The notes: generated by a model from the letters alone, not told the origin. Counted from the stretch's first letter, positions 16,426 to 25,791 are shown. The stretch: DNA of 64,000 bases from Agarilytica sp045430305 (GCA_045430305.1 JAILXW010000001.1:1116001-1180000); one strand, 5' to 3'. Numbers and translations are program-made.

Positions 16426-17808
16426 TTGCAGGCTTCAGCGTTTTCATCGTTGTCTTTGAATTCTGAATTGGTTGATAACCTCAAGTCGCTTGGCTTCGAG
16501 GCAATGACCCCAATTCAAGAAGAAAGCCTACCGGCAATATTATCCGGTAAAGATTTAATCGGGCAGGCGAAAACAGGCTCGGGAAAGACAGCGGCATTTG
16601 GCTTGGGTGTGCTCAACAAGTTGAATGTTAAATTTTTTCGTATTCAGGCTTTAATTTTGTGCCCAACACGAGAGCTTGCTGATCAGGTTGCACAAGAAAT
16701 GCGTCGTCTTGCACGAGCGCAGCACAATATAAAAATACTGACACTTTGTGGGGGCAAACCCATTGGCCCACAAATTGGGTCACTTGAACACGGTGCGCAT
16801 ATTATCGTTGGCACTCCTGGGCGCATAGAAGACCATTTGCGAAAAGGGACGTTAATACTCGCCAACGTGAATACACTTGTACTCGACGAAGCAGACCGTA
16901 TGTTAGAAATGGGGTTTCAAGAATCCTTAGATGCGATTATTGAGCACGTGCCGAGCCGGCGACAAACCTTACTTTTTAGTGCGACCTACCCAAACGAAAT
17001 CAGCAGCATTGCTGAACGTATAATGCATAACCCTGAAATGGTGAAAATTGAGTCGACGCATTCTGCCGCCAGTATCGAACAACATGTATATCGCATAACA
17101 TCTGATGAGCAACGATTACTCGCGGTTCGTCTTTTGTTAATGCAGTTTACGCCCGAGTCTGCGCTGGTGTTTTGTAATACCAAACGCGAGACAGAAGACG
17201 TGGCAGACCTTTTGGCAAGCCACGGATTTTCTGCAAAGGCCTTACACGGCGACATGGAACAGCGAGATAGAGACCAGACCCTAGTGCAATTTAGTAATAA
17301 AAGTTTGTCTGTATTGGTCGCAACCGATGTTGCTGCGCGAGGCTTAGATATAGAAGCCTTAGACCTAGTGCTAAATTACCAACTAGCGCGAGACCCCGAA
17401 GTGCATGTTCACCGCGTTGGCAGAACCGGACGCGCGGGCCGAAGTGGTATCGCCTGTACTTTATTTAGCGACAGAGAAGCGTACAAGTTAGAACGGCTAG
17501 AAGACGTGACCTCGCTACCTGAAACAGAAGCACTCCCTGAAAAGACATTATTAAATCAAACCGTACCCAAAGCCGCGATGGTAACGCTTCAGATTGAAGG
17601 CGGTAAAAAACAAAAGGTTCGACCCGGAGATATACTCGGCGCATTAACAGGCAAAGGCGGCGTACAAGGTAACACCGTAGGCAAAATAAATATTTTTGAA
17701 CAAACAGCTTATGTAGCGGTAAAACGTGAAATAGCTAATGCGGCACTTACTAAACTACAGCAAGGTAAACTCAAAGGCCGAACACATCGGGTGCGGCTGG
17801 TTAAATAA
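16426..17808 (+). CDS. dbpA: DEAD-box ATP-dependent RNA helicase DbpA
   Basis: This 460-residue helicase carries the DEAD-box motifs in order: a Q motif near TPIQEE, Walker A (AKTGSGKT), PTRELA, GTPGR, DEAD, SAT, ARGLDI and HRVGRTGRAG. The C-terminal 75 residues are the DbpA RNA-binding domain (VTLQIEGG...KIN...VAV), which in the family recognises hairpin 92 of 23S rRNA during large-subunit assembly. I chose the TTG at 16426 because AGGAG lies 7 nt upstream and the protein then begins QASAFSSLSL, as DbpA proteins do; starts at 16390 or 16393 would read through the palindrome. It converges on recJ with only about 40 nt between. Confidence 0.93.
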   Translation: MQASAFSSLSLNSELVDNLKSLGFEAMTPIQEESLPAILSGKDLIGQAKTGSGKTAAFGLGVLNKLNVKFFRIQALILCPTRELADQVAQEMRRLARAQHNIKILTLCGGKPIGPQIGSLEHGAHIIVGTPGRIEDHLRKGTLILANVNTLVLDEADRMLEMGFQESLDAIIEHVPSRRQTLLFSATYPNEISSIAERIMHNPEMVKIESTHSAASIEQHVYRITSDEQRLLAVRLLLMQFTPESALVFCNTKRETEDVADLLASHGFSAKALHGDMEQRDRDQTLVQFSNKSLSVLVATDVAARGLDIEALDLVLNYQLARDPEVHVHRVGRTGRAGRSGIACTLFSDREAYKLERLEDVTSLPETEALPEKTLLNQTVPKAAMVTLQIEGGKKQKVRPGDILGALTGKGGVQGNTVGKINIFEQTAYVAVKREIANAALTKLQQGKLKGRTHRVRLVK

Positions 17809-17847
17809 GATTCACTCCTAACCCAGCCTCTACTAACCAGACCACCA

Positions 17848-19599
17848 CTACACTGCAATTGCTTTTATATCGCGAACGAGCAGCTGCACGCTTTCTCGCC
17901 CTCTAAACTCATTCACATCCAAGCTATATACAATACTGACCTTATTCGCTTGCTCGTTCGGCCATTTGTCCAGGTCAACATTAAAAGCAATCGCATCAAC
18001 AACGTTCCCTGAGTATTCCCCCATTCCCAACACAAGCTTTAAATGGTTTGATCCAACAATGCGTTGACTAACAATAGTAAACTCACCGCTGAATAACGGT
18101 TCTGGGAAGTGTTGGCCCCAAGGGCTTATATCTTTGAGAGTGTGCGCGAATTCCACATTCATTAAGCTTTCTGGGAGTTCTCCATCGGCTAATAATACTG
18201 GCTCGCTATTTTCTTCGGTAAGATACCGTGCAACAACAGAGTTGAAGCTTTGTTTAAATTGCGGAAGTTTTTCAAGCGGAATGGATAAGCCCGCCGCCAT
18301 AGCATGGCCACCAAACTTATTAATCAGGCCAGGGTTTAGAGTCGCAACTTCGTCGAGCACATCTCGCAGGTGAACACCTTCTATTGAACGACCAGAGCCT
18401 TTAATTTCGCCGTTATCTGTTTTTGCGAACACAATGGTCGGGCGATGCAATTTTTCTTTTATACGCGACGCAAGAATACCCACTACACCCTGATGCCATT
18501 CAGGGTGGAACAAGCAAACGCCACTTTCTTGTTTTTTTAGCTCTTCTTCTGAAAGTGTTTCAAGTTGTTGAAGCGCTTCTTGCTTCATTGAAGCTTCAAT
18601 TTGTTTTCGGTCTTTGTTTAGGTCGTCAAGGTCTTGCGCGCCCTGTAACGCCTGATTGAAGTTATTTGATAACAAGCACTGAATACCGTGGGACATATCA
18701 TCCAGGCGCCCTGCCGCGTTCAGGCGCGGCCCCAAGGCAAACCCAAAGTCTGTCGATGAAAGATTTTGGAAGTTTTTACCAGCGATTTGAATTAGCGCCG
18801 CAATTCCTGGGCATGCTTGGCCTGCGCGTATTTTCTTAATTCCAGCAGCAACGAGTATTCGATTGTTGTAGTCCAGCGGCACCACATCTGCCACTGTGCC
18901 TAAGGCAACCAAATCTAACACCGCGCCCATACTGGGTTCTTGCAGCGCTTTTTCTTCAAACCAGTTTTGGTCTCTTAGTACTTTTCGTAAGGCTGACATC
19001 AGATAAAAAATTACGCCGACGCCTGCGAGGTTTTTACTCGGGAAGTTACAACCTGGCTGATTGGGGTTAACAATGGCATTCGCTTCAGGAAGCTCTTTTC
19101 CTGGAAGGTGATGATCAGTAATAAGTACGTTAATGCCACCCTGCTTTGCCGCGAGCACACCATCTACGCTCGATATTCCATTATCTACGGTGATAATCAG
19201 GTCGGGCCTAAACTCTTTTGCGACTTCAACAATTTCCGTCGTTAAGCCATAGCCGTAAATAAAGCGGTTAGGCACTAAATAATCCACATTGCTATGCCCA
19301 AACATGTGTAAACACTTTACTGCTACTGCCGTACTTGTCGCACCGTCGCAATCAAAGTCGCCAACAATAAGTATTTTTTCTTTGTTTCTTAGGGCATGTA
19401 GAAGTAAATCGAGTGCTTCAGGTAAGCCCTTGAGCTGCTCAGGGCGCAGCATATGCTTGAGTGCATAATCACGCTGCTTTTCATAGTCGGCACCACGAGA
19501 AGCGAAAATGTCTTTTAGAATAGTGTCGACCGCATTTGGGTCGTTAGCGAGATGCTGATAGTTTTGTGCGTGGGGGCGGCGCTTGACAGTGAGTTTCAT
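17848..19599 (-). CDS. recJ: Single-stranded-DNA-specific 5'-3' exonuclease RecJ
   Basis: A 583-residue RecJ, close to the usual length. It has the DHH-family motifs: GDFDCDGATST near residue 80, a DNGIS motif near 140, DHHLPG near 160 and the DHHA1 motif GGHAMAAGL near 435, followed by the C-terminal OB-like region. RecJ degrades single-stranded DNA 5' to 3' in RecFOR recombination, base-excision repair and mismatch repair. It lies 41 nt downstream of thrC on the same strand and is probably in the hom-thrC-recJ transcript. Confidence 0.95.
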   Translation of the reverse strand: MKLTVKRRPHAQNYQHLANDPNAVDTILKDIFASRGADYEKQRDYALKHMLRPEQLKGLPEALDLLLHALRNKEKILIVGDFDCDGATSTAVAVKCLHMFGHSNVDYLVPNRFIYGYGLTTEIVEVAKEFRPDLIITVDNGISSVDGVLAAKQGGINVLITDHHLPGKELPEANAIVNPNQPGCNFPSKNLAGVGVIFYLMSALRKVLRDQNWFEEKALQEPSMGAVLDLVALGTVADVVPLDYNNRILVAAGIKKIRAGQACPGIAALIQIAGKNFQNLSSTDFGFALGPRLNAAGRLDDMSHGIQCLLSNNFNQALQGAQDLDDLNKDRKQIEASMKQEALQQLETLSEEELKKQESGVCLFHPEWHQGVVGILASRIKEKLHRPTIVFAKTDNGEIKGSGRSIEGVHLRDVLDEVATLNPGLINKFGGHAMAAGLSIPLEKLPQFKQSFNSVVARYLTEENSEPVLLADGELPESLMNVEFAHTLKDISPWGQHFPEPLFSGEFTIVSQRIVGSNHLKLVLGMGEYSGNVVDAIAFNVDLDKWPNEQANKVSIVYSLDVNEFRGRESVQLLVRDIKAIAV

Positions 19600-19640
19600 A
19601 TTGCCATCAAACGCCTAATTGTATAAACGGTAAAAGAAAT

Positions 19641-21047
19641 CTAAGCCACAATATTATTAGCAATAAAGGCCTGCACTTTTGTCAGGTCGTTATCAATGAC
19701 TTCAAATTTTTCTTTTCGCTCAAACAAGTCACTCATATGATGTGGCAACGCGGGGTCGTCTGTTTGCCCAGCTTTTTTAACCGCATCCGGGAATTTAGCC
19801 GGGTGCGCGGTAGCCAAACACACCATAGGTGTTGTTGTGTTTTTGCGGGTCTTACGAGCGGCTTGCACGCCAATCGCGGTGTGAGGGTCAAGCAAGTATT
19901 CAGTATTTTCAAAGACCGCGGTAATAACCGCCAACATTTCATCATCATCTAAGCGGTATGAGCTAAAGGTCTCACGTGCTTTTTTTAGCGCTTCTTCATT
20001 TAAGTGCATATCGTTGCCCGCTTTAAAATCATCCATCAACGATTTAATCGCAGCGCCATCACGATCGTATAAATCAAATAACATGCGCTCGAAGTTGCTG
20101 GACACCATAATATCCATACTGGGCGATAAGGAGTGCACAAGCGGTTGTTTGCTGTGGTCGTTTGCACTTAAACATCGGTGAAGAATATCGTTGCTGTTAG
20201 TAGCGATAACCAATTGTTCAATGGGCAAGCCCATGCGTTTAGCTAAGTACCCTGCAAATATATCGCCGAAATTTCCTGTTGGAACAGAAAACGATACGGG
20301 GCGATGCGGGCCACCTAGGGCTAATGCAGCATAAAAGTAGTAAACGATTTGCGCCATGATACGCGCCCAGTTAATCGAGTTAACAGCAACTAACTGTCGA
20401 CCTTCTGGTAAGAAGCTTTGATCAGCAAAGCTGGCTTTTACCATGTTTTGGCAATCGTCAAAATTCCCGCTTAATGCAATATTGTGGACATTTTTTTCGA
20501 GCACTGACGTCATTTGTTTGCGCTGAACATCAGACACGCGATTGTGTGGGTGAAGAATAAAAATATCGACATTAGCACACTTTTTACAACCTTCAATCGC
20601 GGCTGAACCGGTATCGCCAGAAGTGGCACCCATGATGCACACTTTTTGATTGCGCTTTTCTAGTATTAAATCGAGTAAGTTACCTAGAAACTGAAGCGCG
20701 AAATCTTTAAATGCTAAGGTTGGGCCTTGGAATAACTCTAGAATCCATTCGTTGTGGCCTGTTTGCACAAGTGGTGCGATGGCATCATGACGAAAAGACG
20801 CGTAAGACTTTTCAATCAAGCTTTTTAGCTCGTCATCCGTTAATTCACCAGTAACAAATGGTGCCATCACTTTAAACGCTAGCTCTTGGTAACTAAGGCC
20901 GACCCAGCTGGCAATTTCTTCCTGCGAAAATTGCGGAATCGTTTCTGGAACGTATAAGCCACCGTCGCTGGCCAAACCTGCAAGTACGGCATCTTCAAAT
21001 TTTAGAGTTGGCGCTTCGCCACGAGTGCTGATGTATTTCACATTCAT
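19641..21047 (-). CDS. thrC: Threonine synthase
   Basis: A 468-residue PLP enzyme that converts O-phosphohomoserine to threonine. The PLP-lysine motif GPTLAFKDFALQ (about residues 106-117) and the phosphate-binding GATSGDTGSA loop are intact. I chose the ATG at 21047 (MNVKYISTRG), the standard family N terminus; an upstream ATG at 21134 would add 29 unrelated residues. It follows hom by about 220 nt and precedes recJ. The wide gap from hom contains the hairpin at 21152-21168. Confidence 0.95.
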   Translation of the reverse strand: MNVKYISTRGEAPTLKFEDAVLAGLASDGGLYVPETIPQFSQEEIASWVGLSYQELAFKVMAPFVTGELTDDELKSLIEKSYASFRHDAIAPLVQTGHNEWILELFQGPTLAFKDFALQFLGNLLDLILEKRNQKVCIMGATSGDTGSAAIEGCKKCANVDIFILHPHNRVSDVQRKQMTSVLEKNVHNIALSGNFDDCQNMVKASFADQSFLPEGRQLVAVNSINWARIMAQIVYYFYAALALGGPHRPVSFSVPTGNFGDIFAGYLAKRMGLPIEQLVIATNSNDILHRCLSANDHSKQPLVHSLSPSMDIMVSSNFERMLFDLYDRDGAAIKSLMDDFKAGNDMHLNEEALKKARETFSSYRLDDDEMLAVITAVFENTEYLLDPHTAIGVQAARKTRKNTTTPMVCLATAHPAKFPDAVKKAGQTDDPALPHHMSDLFERKEKFEVIDNDLTKVQAFIANNIVA

Positions 21048-21151
21048 TGACCTGTATATAAATCTTCGCGGGGGTTTACTGTAGGCCTTTCTAAGACCGC
21101 CAATTGCAAGGAAACAACGGACACGAGCCCCCATGGGGTTGTAAGCTTTTA

Positions 21152-21168
21152 GCGAAGCGCTGCTTCGC
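21152..21168 (-). promoter_or_regulatory. GC hairpin between hom and thrC
   Basis: GCGAAGC and GCTTCGC pair around a 3-nt loop, and CCCCATGGGG lies 14 nt closer to thrC. On the minus strand four A residues, not T, follow the hairpin, so it is not a typical terminator; it may be a stability or spacer element in the hom-thrC mRNA. Confidence 0.4.
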
Positions 21169-21266
21169 CTTCGAACACGACCAAAATCAAAGGTTTTGAG
21201 CCGAACCCGCCTGCAGAGTTCACGACATACCTTGAAAAGGTCTAGAGTGAAACCCGAGGTTTAACT

Positions 21267-22574
21267 CTATTTCAACGACTCCACCCGAATGCGCACTACT
21301 TTGCCTTGGGTAGAATCTAATGTTTCTATTGCATCAATCGCAGTGATGATGTCTTTTTCAATCGCGCGATTAGTTAACAAGATAAGTGGAACATGATCTT
21401 GCTGTTCTTTTGGCTCTTTCTGAATCAATGCCTCGATACTGATACCAGCATCGCTGAGTATTTGTGATATTTTCGAAAGAACGCCGGGTTTATCTAATGC
21501 AGAAACACGCATGTAATAAGCCGTTTCAGTTTCTTCAATAGGAAGCACATTTAAGTTTTCTAGCGATTCGTCACTAAAGCCAAGATGTGGCACAGACGAT
21601 TTTGATTCACCACTAAGATCACGGCTAACGCGTACGATATCGGCGATTACAGCGGAAGCTGTGGCTTCTGCCCCTGCTCCAGCTCCGTAATACATGGTTG
21701 GCCCTACGGCATCACCTTTTACCAACACTGCATTCATTACACCATCGACATTGGCAATCAAACGGGTTTTCGGAATAAGCGTAGGGTGCACGCGTAATTC
21801 GATGCCGCCATTTTCGCGCCGGCGGGTAATACCTAAATGCTTAATGCTATAACCAAGCTCGCCTGCATACGCCACGTCTTCTGGTGCAATTTTACTGATA
21901 CCTTCAGTAAATACTTTATCGAATTGCAATGGCATGCCAAAAGCAATCGAAGAAAGAATCACAAGTTTGTGTGCCGCATCTATGCCTTCTACATCGAAGG
22001 TTGGGTCTGCTTCGGCGTACCCTAATTCTTGCGCTTCTTTTAGAACGTCTTCAAAGTCGCGAGCTTTATCGCGCATTTCAGTAAGTATGAAGTTGCCGGT
22101 ACCATTAATAATTCCGGCGAGCCATTCAATACTGTTTGCAGACAAACCTTCTCGCAGTGCTGCAATAATTGGAATACCGCCGGCGACCGCTGCTTCGTAT
22201 GAAATACTAACGTTATTTTCTTTGGCGATGGCAAATAGCTCATTGCCAAATTCTGCAATTAACGCTTTGTTTGCTGTAACGACGTGCTTTTTGTTCTGTA
22301 ATGCCGCGGTAACCAGATCTTTGGCGACGCTTGTACCACCAATGAGTTCGACTACGATGTCGACGTCAGGATCTTGTGCAACCTGAAAAATATCAGCGCT
22401 GACTTTGGTTGCTCCTGTATCACAGTTTGGGTTAGCTCTGCGTGCACCAATATGGCTAATATTAATATCGATGCCGGCTCGCTGGCTGATAATCGAATTA
22501 TTGCGCGTCAGAACATTGAATGTTCCTCCGCCAACGGTGCCTAAACCACATATACCAACATTTACGCGTTTCAA
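21267..22574 (-). CDS. hom: Homoserine dehydrogenase
   Basis: A 435-residue monofunctional homoserine dehydrogenase that reduces aspartate semialdehyde to homoserine. It has the NAD(P)-binding GLGTVGGGT loop at residues 10-18, the catalytic-domain segment INGTGNFIL near 180 with the following GYAEADP, and a C-terminal ACT domain (about 350-430, YYMRVSALDKPGVL), which in this family gives threonine feedback control. There is no aspartokinase fusion. It heads the hom-thrC-recJ strand, with dsbC further upstream on the same strand. Confidence 0.95.
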   Translation of the reverse strand: MKRVNVGICGLGTVGGGTFNVLTRNNSIISQRAGIDINISHIGARRANPNCDTGATKVSADIFQVAQDPDVDIVVELIGGTSVAKDLVTAALQNKKHVVTANKALIAEFGNELFAIAKENNVSISYEAAVAGGIPIIAALREGLSANSIEWLAGIINGTGNFILTEMRDKARDFEDVLKEAQELGYAEADPTFDVEGIDAAHKLVILSSIAFGMPLQFDKVFTEGISKIAPEDVAYAGELGYSIKHLGITRRRENGGIELRVHPTLIPKTRLIANVDGVMNAVLVKGDAVGPTMYYGAGAGAEATASAVIADIVRVSRDLSGESKSSVPHLGFSDESLENLNVLPIEETETAYYMRVSALDKPGVLSKISQILSDAGISIEALIQKEPKEQQDHVPLILLTNRAIEKDIITAIDAIETLDSTQGKVVRIRVESLK

Positions 22575-22740
22575 AATTTAACCTCAGAACCAATAGCTTA
22601 CTAAAAAGGTGTTAAAAATCAGTGACTTCGCAATATAGCGAGATGATTATTCAAGGGGGGCAACATTACTGAGGGCCGGGGGCGGTGTCAATGGCTGTAC
22701 AGCCCGAAAAGCGAGAAGCAAGAAGTAAAAAAGAAGGGCA

Positions 22741-22777
22741 GAAAAGGCAAGGCCAGAGCAGTTCAATGCTCTGACCT
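22741..22777 (-). terminator. Intrinsic terminator of dsbC
   Basis: On the minus strand AGGTCAGAGCA pairs with TGCTCTGGCCT apart from one G-T position, closing on a 6-nt loop, and is followed by a short TGCCTTTTC tract. It starts about 10 nt beyond the dsbC stop. Confidence 0.6.
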
Positions 22778-22786
22778 AGGCTTTAC

Positions 22787-23587
22787 TTAGATTCCCAAGT
22801 TTCTCGCAAGTTTTTCTGCCGTGAGATAACCAGGAATCAGCTGACCAGAATCCAAAATAATCGCAGGCGTTCCTGTGAGGCCTGCACGCATAGCAAAGTT
22901 AAAGTGCTGAGGCACTGGGTTACCGTCACAAACATTAGTGGGAATAGTCTCCCCTGACTTTAATTTGGTCAGCGCATCTTGCGGGTTTTCTGCACACCAG
23001 GCAGAAGCAATTTTCTCATACGATTTAGAGCCAACGCCTGCACGAGGGTAAGCCATATACTTTACTTGTATGCCGAGCGCGTTCATTTTCGGTACTTCGT
23101 TGTGAAGCTTGCGACAGTAACCGCAATCTACATCGGTAAATACAACCACACTCGCTTTGATTTCACCTTCAGGGTTGAAGATGATCATATCTTCGTCTTT
23201 AACTGAAGCGATGAGTTCTTTACGGGGAGCGTTTTTCGATTCTTCAGTTAAGTTTGTAATCATGCCATCACCGAGCTTTAAAAGGTCACCGGTGAAGATG
23301 TGCGGCCCTTCACCCACCAAGTACGCACTGCCTCGACCTTCAAATACCACCAAAGAAATACCTTCAACGCCAGTAGGCTGAATTTCTTTTACTTTTAAAT
23401 CAGGGCGCGCAGCGGCAAACATGGCTTTTGTTCGAGTAAGCATGTCTTGCTCAGACTGTTCTTCTGGCTTCTCTTGTGGTTTAGCGGCTGCTTTAACTTC
23501 TGTATCGCCAGCATCGGTTTTACAAGCGATAAGGCTAAGGACCATGAAAGAGATAAGGAAACTGGGTAAAACTTTGAAAAATGACAC
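22787..23587 (-). CDS. dsbC: DsbC-type disulfide isomerase, predicted lipoprotein
   Basis: This 266-residue protein is a DsbC/DsbG-type thiol:disulfide interchange protein. It has an N-terminal dimerisation-like region (about 55-125), a thioredoxin fold with the active-site motif CGYC (Cys154, Cys157), the segment MAYPRAG near 180 and a cis-Pro loop GTPAII near 240. The signal sequence ends in the lipobox LIAC (Cys22), so it is predicted to be lipid-anchored, unlike the soluble E. coli DsbC. A charged linker of about 28 residues precedes the DsbC domain. Lys follows the Cys, which favours the outer membrane. It lies between rplS and hom; xerD, a common neighbour of dsbC, is absent. Confidence 0.9.
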   Translation of the reverse strand: MSFFKVLPSFLISFMVLSLIACKTDAGDTEVKAAAKPQEKPEEQSEQDMLTRTKAMFAAARPDLKVKEIQPTGVEGISLVVFEGRGSAYLVGEGPHIFTGDLLKLGDGMITNLTEESKNAPRKELIASVKDEDMIIFNPEGEIKASVVVFTDVDCGYCRKLHNEVPKMNALGIQVKYMAYPRAGVGSKSYEKIASAWCAENPQDALTKLKSGETIPTNVCDGNPVPQHFNFAMRAGLTGTPAIILDSGQLIPGYLTAEKLARNLGI

Positions 23588-23711
23588 GCTTATGCACCTG
23601 CAAATGAGATTGAAATTGTAGTTTAGCCTAATTTGGATGCCTCGAGTCTAACATGGTTCCCTGCTACTTCACTTTAGACTGGCGACTTAAGACAGGCTGG
23701 AAAAACTGTAG

Positions 23712-23744
23712 ACACAAGAAAGGCGGCCAAGGCCGCCTTTTGTA
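23712..23744 (-). terminator. Intrinsic terminator after rplS
   Basis: AAGGCGGCC and GGCCGCCTT form a 9-bp stem with a 2-nt loop, followed on the minus strand by TTCTTG. It lies 28 nt after the rplS stop and closes the rpsP-rimM-trmD-rplS operon. Confidence 0.7.
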
Positions 23745-23771
23745 TACTCAAACCACTTTAGGGCTTCGAAC

Positions 23772-24128
23772 TTAGTTAAGCTTCTCTTTAATTCGAGCTG
23801 CTTTACCAGTCAACTCACGCAAGTAGTAAAGCTTCGCTTGACGAACGTCACCACGACGCTTCACTTTGACGCTATCTACGAGTTTTGAATGCGTTTGGAA
23901 GGTACGCTCAACACCGATACCGTGCGAGATTTTACGTACGGTGAACGCAGAGTTTAAACCGCGATTACGTTTACCAATCACAACACCTTCAAAAGCCTGA
24001 AGACGCTCACGGTTACCTTCTTTTACTTTTACTTGAACAACAACTGTGTCACCAGGGCTGAACTCTGGCATTTCTTGCTTGAGCTGCTCGTTTTCAAGCG
24101 CTTGGATGATTGGATTCTTAGAACTCAT
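23772..24128 (-). CDS. rplS: 50S ribosomal protein L19
   Basis: A 118-residue L19, the normal length, with the conserved FSPGDTVVVQVKVKEG start and the central FTVRKIS...GVERTF region. It is the last gene of the rpsP-rimM-trmD-rplS operon, 63 nt after trmD, and is followed by a GC-rich terminator. Confidence 0.97.
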   Translation of the reverse strand: MSSKNPIIQALENEQLKQEMPEFSPGDTVVVQVKVKEGNRERLQAFEGVVIGKRNRGLNSAFTVRKISHGIGVERTFQTHSKLVDSVKVKRRGDVRQAKLYYLRELTGKAARIKEKLN

Positions 24129-24191
24129 GGTTCGCTCCTGATTTTAGTTAAAGCCTCCCGGCTTTGTACAAATTTCTAAAAGTCTTTAAGT

Positions 24192-25004
24192 TTAAGTCTG
24201 CTCAGCTAAATAGGCCTGAAGTAAGGCTTTTTGAGCATCATTTAATTCTACTTTTGCCAGCAAATCTGGCCGGCGTTCAGCGGTTCTGCCAAGCGATTGC
24301 TGAAGTCGCCATTGTTCAATCTTTTTGTGGTCGCCAGAGAGCAATACTTCCGGGACCTCACTGCCATTCAATGTTTCTGGCCGTGTGTAGTGCGGGCAAT
24401 CAAGTAGACCATTTTCAAATGAATCTTGCACTGCCGACTGTGTATCGCCTAAAGCGCCTGGAAGCTGTCGGATTAAAGCATCCAACACCACCATTGCAGG
24501 GAGTTCACCGCCACTTAGCACGTAGTCGCCAATGGACCACTCTTCGTCAACTTCGCTTTTAATAAAGCGCTCGTCGATGCCTTCGTAGCGACCAGCAATC
24601 AATACGAGATTGCTTTCTTCCCCAATGTTTTTCACCCCATCGCGATCAAGTCGCTGCCCTTGGGGCGAAAGATAAATCACTTTATGTGTTTCGTTTATCC
24701 AAGTTTTTGCGGCTTCTATGGCGTCTTGTAACGGTTGTACCCGCATCACCATGCCAGGGCCACCCCCGTAAGGGCGATCGTCCACTGTGCGATGTTTGTC
24801 AGTGGCGAAATCTCTTGGGTTAAAACACTTTATTTCGAAGAGGCCGTTTTCTGTGGCCCTTCGTGTAATGCCGCTTTCTGTAAGCGCCGAGAACATCTCA
24901 GGAAAAAGCGTTATTACTGCAGCGCGGAGTTTTCGATGTAACCCTTCGCCGCTTTCTTTGTTCTTTTCGCTACGACACCTTTCGGTCAAAACTCTGGATC
25001 CCAT
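24192..25004 (-). CDS. trmD: tRNA (guanine-N1)-methyltransferase TrmD
   Basis: TrmD methylates G37 of tRNAs carrying G36. The 270-residue frame holds the family motifs: ITLFPEMF near residue 32, DDRPYGGGPGMVM near 75, LIAGRYEGID in the trefoil-knot SAM site, and SIGDYVLSGGELP near 150. The usual TrmD starts close to the ITLFPEMF segment, so the first 25-30 residues here are extra. Available starts are ATG 25004, which overlaps rimM by 19 nt, and TTG 24989, which overlaps the rimM stop by four bases; no start codon lies nearer the motif. The overlap implies translational coupling with rimM. Confidence 0.93.
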   Translation of the reverse strand: MGSRVLTERCRSEKNKESGEGLHRKLRAAVITLFPEMFSALTESGITRRATENGLFEIKCFNPRDFATDKHRTVDDRPYGGGPGMVMRVQPLQDAIEAAKTWINETHKVIYLSPQGQRLDRDGVKNIGEESNLVLIAGRYEGIDERFIKSEVDEEWSIGDYVLSGGELPAMVVLDALIRQLPGALGDTQSAVQDSFENGLLDCPHYTRPETLNGSEVPEVLLSGDHKKIEQWRLQQSLGRTAERRPDLLAKVELNDAQKALLQAYLAEQT

Positions 25005-25525
25005 TCGACCGTGATTTGGCCGTTTTCTACATCCACGTTTTTAACGTATTGACCGGGCACGTAAGGAACAAGCCTTTCCTGTTCATCGATGCTGGTTTCG
25101 TCAGCTTGTATTACAAGCACATCGTTCGCGCCGGTTTCGATCAATTGTTTGACCTTACCGAAGGGAATGCTCTGCCCTTCAAATTCGCTGATCACTTGCA
25201 TACCAACCAGCTGGTGCCAATAAAACTCACCGTCTTCTAGCTCAGGAAGCTGCTCTCGCTCAACCGCGACTTTCACTTTCGCGAGCTGCGCGGCCTGATC
25301 CCGATCTTCGACGCCTTTAAGCTTCACAACAATATCGTCGCTACGCACTTTGGCCTCTTCTATTTCAACGGCTTTTACACCGTGGCGTGTTTTTAACCAC
25401 CACGACGTATAACTCAATATGTTTTCTTTGGGTTCGGTACCGGAACTTACTTTAATCCAGCCTTTTACCCCAAACGGCGCCCCGAGTTGCCCTAGATCGA
25501 TGAGCTTGGAGCGCTTTTCAGCCAT
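24986..25525 (-). CDS. rimM: 16S rRNA processing/ribosome maturation factor RimM
   Basis: A 179-residue RimM with the N-terminal GQLGAPFGVKGWIKV strand of the RimM beta-barrel and a C-terminal PRC-barrel domain (about 100-175, beginning YWHQLVGMQV and ending ITVEWDPEF). RimM assists assembly of the 30S head around S19. The gene lies 11 nt after rpsP and overlaps trmD, the standard operon order. Confidence 0.96.
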   Translation of the reverse strand: MAEKRSKLIDLGQLGAPFGVKGWIKVSSGTEPKENILSYTSWWLKTRHGVKAVEIEEAKVRSDDIVVKLKGVEDRDQAAQLAKVKVAVEREQLPELEDGEFYWHQLVGMQVISEFEGQSIPFGKVKQLIETGANDVLVIQADETSIDEQERLVPYVPGQYVKNVDVENGQITVEWDPEF

Positions 25526-25536
25526 AGGTACAACTT

Positions 25537-25791
25537 TTAGGCTGCAGTCTCAGCTTGAAAGCCTTTTACCAACTTGGCAACACGCTCTGAAACTTGTGCG
25601 CCTAGGCCTTTCCAGTGATCAAGACGATCTACATCTAGACGAAGACGCTCTTCTTGACCACGTGCAACGGGGTTAAAAAAGCCGATACGCTCTAGGAAAC
25701 GACCGTCACGAGATTTACGGCTGTCGGTCACTGTAATGTGGTAAAACGGACGCTTTTTTGAGCCGCCACGAGAAAGTCGAATGGTTACCAT
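25537..25791 (-). CDS. rpsP: 30S ribosomal protein S16
   Basis: An 84-residue S16, the usual length, starting MVTIRLSRGG with the conserved KKRPFYHITVTDSR segment. It is the first gene of the rpsP-rimM-trmD-rplS operon. The ATG is preceded by an A/T-rich leader with AAGG 10 nt upstream. Confidence 0.97.
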   Translation of the reverse strand: MVTIRLSRGGSKKRPFYHITVTDSRKSRDGRFLERIGFFNPVARGQEERLRLDVDRLDHWKGLGAQVSERVAKLVKGFQAETAA

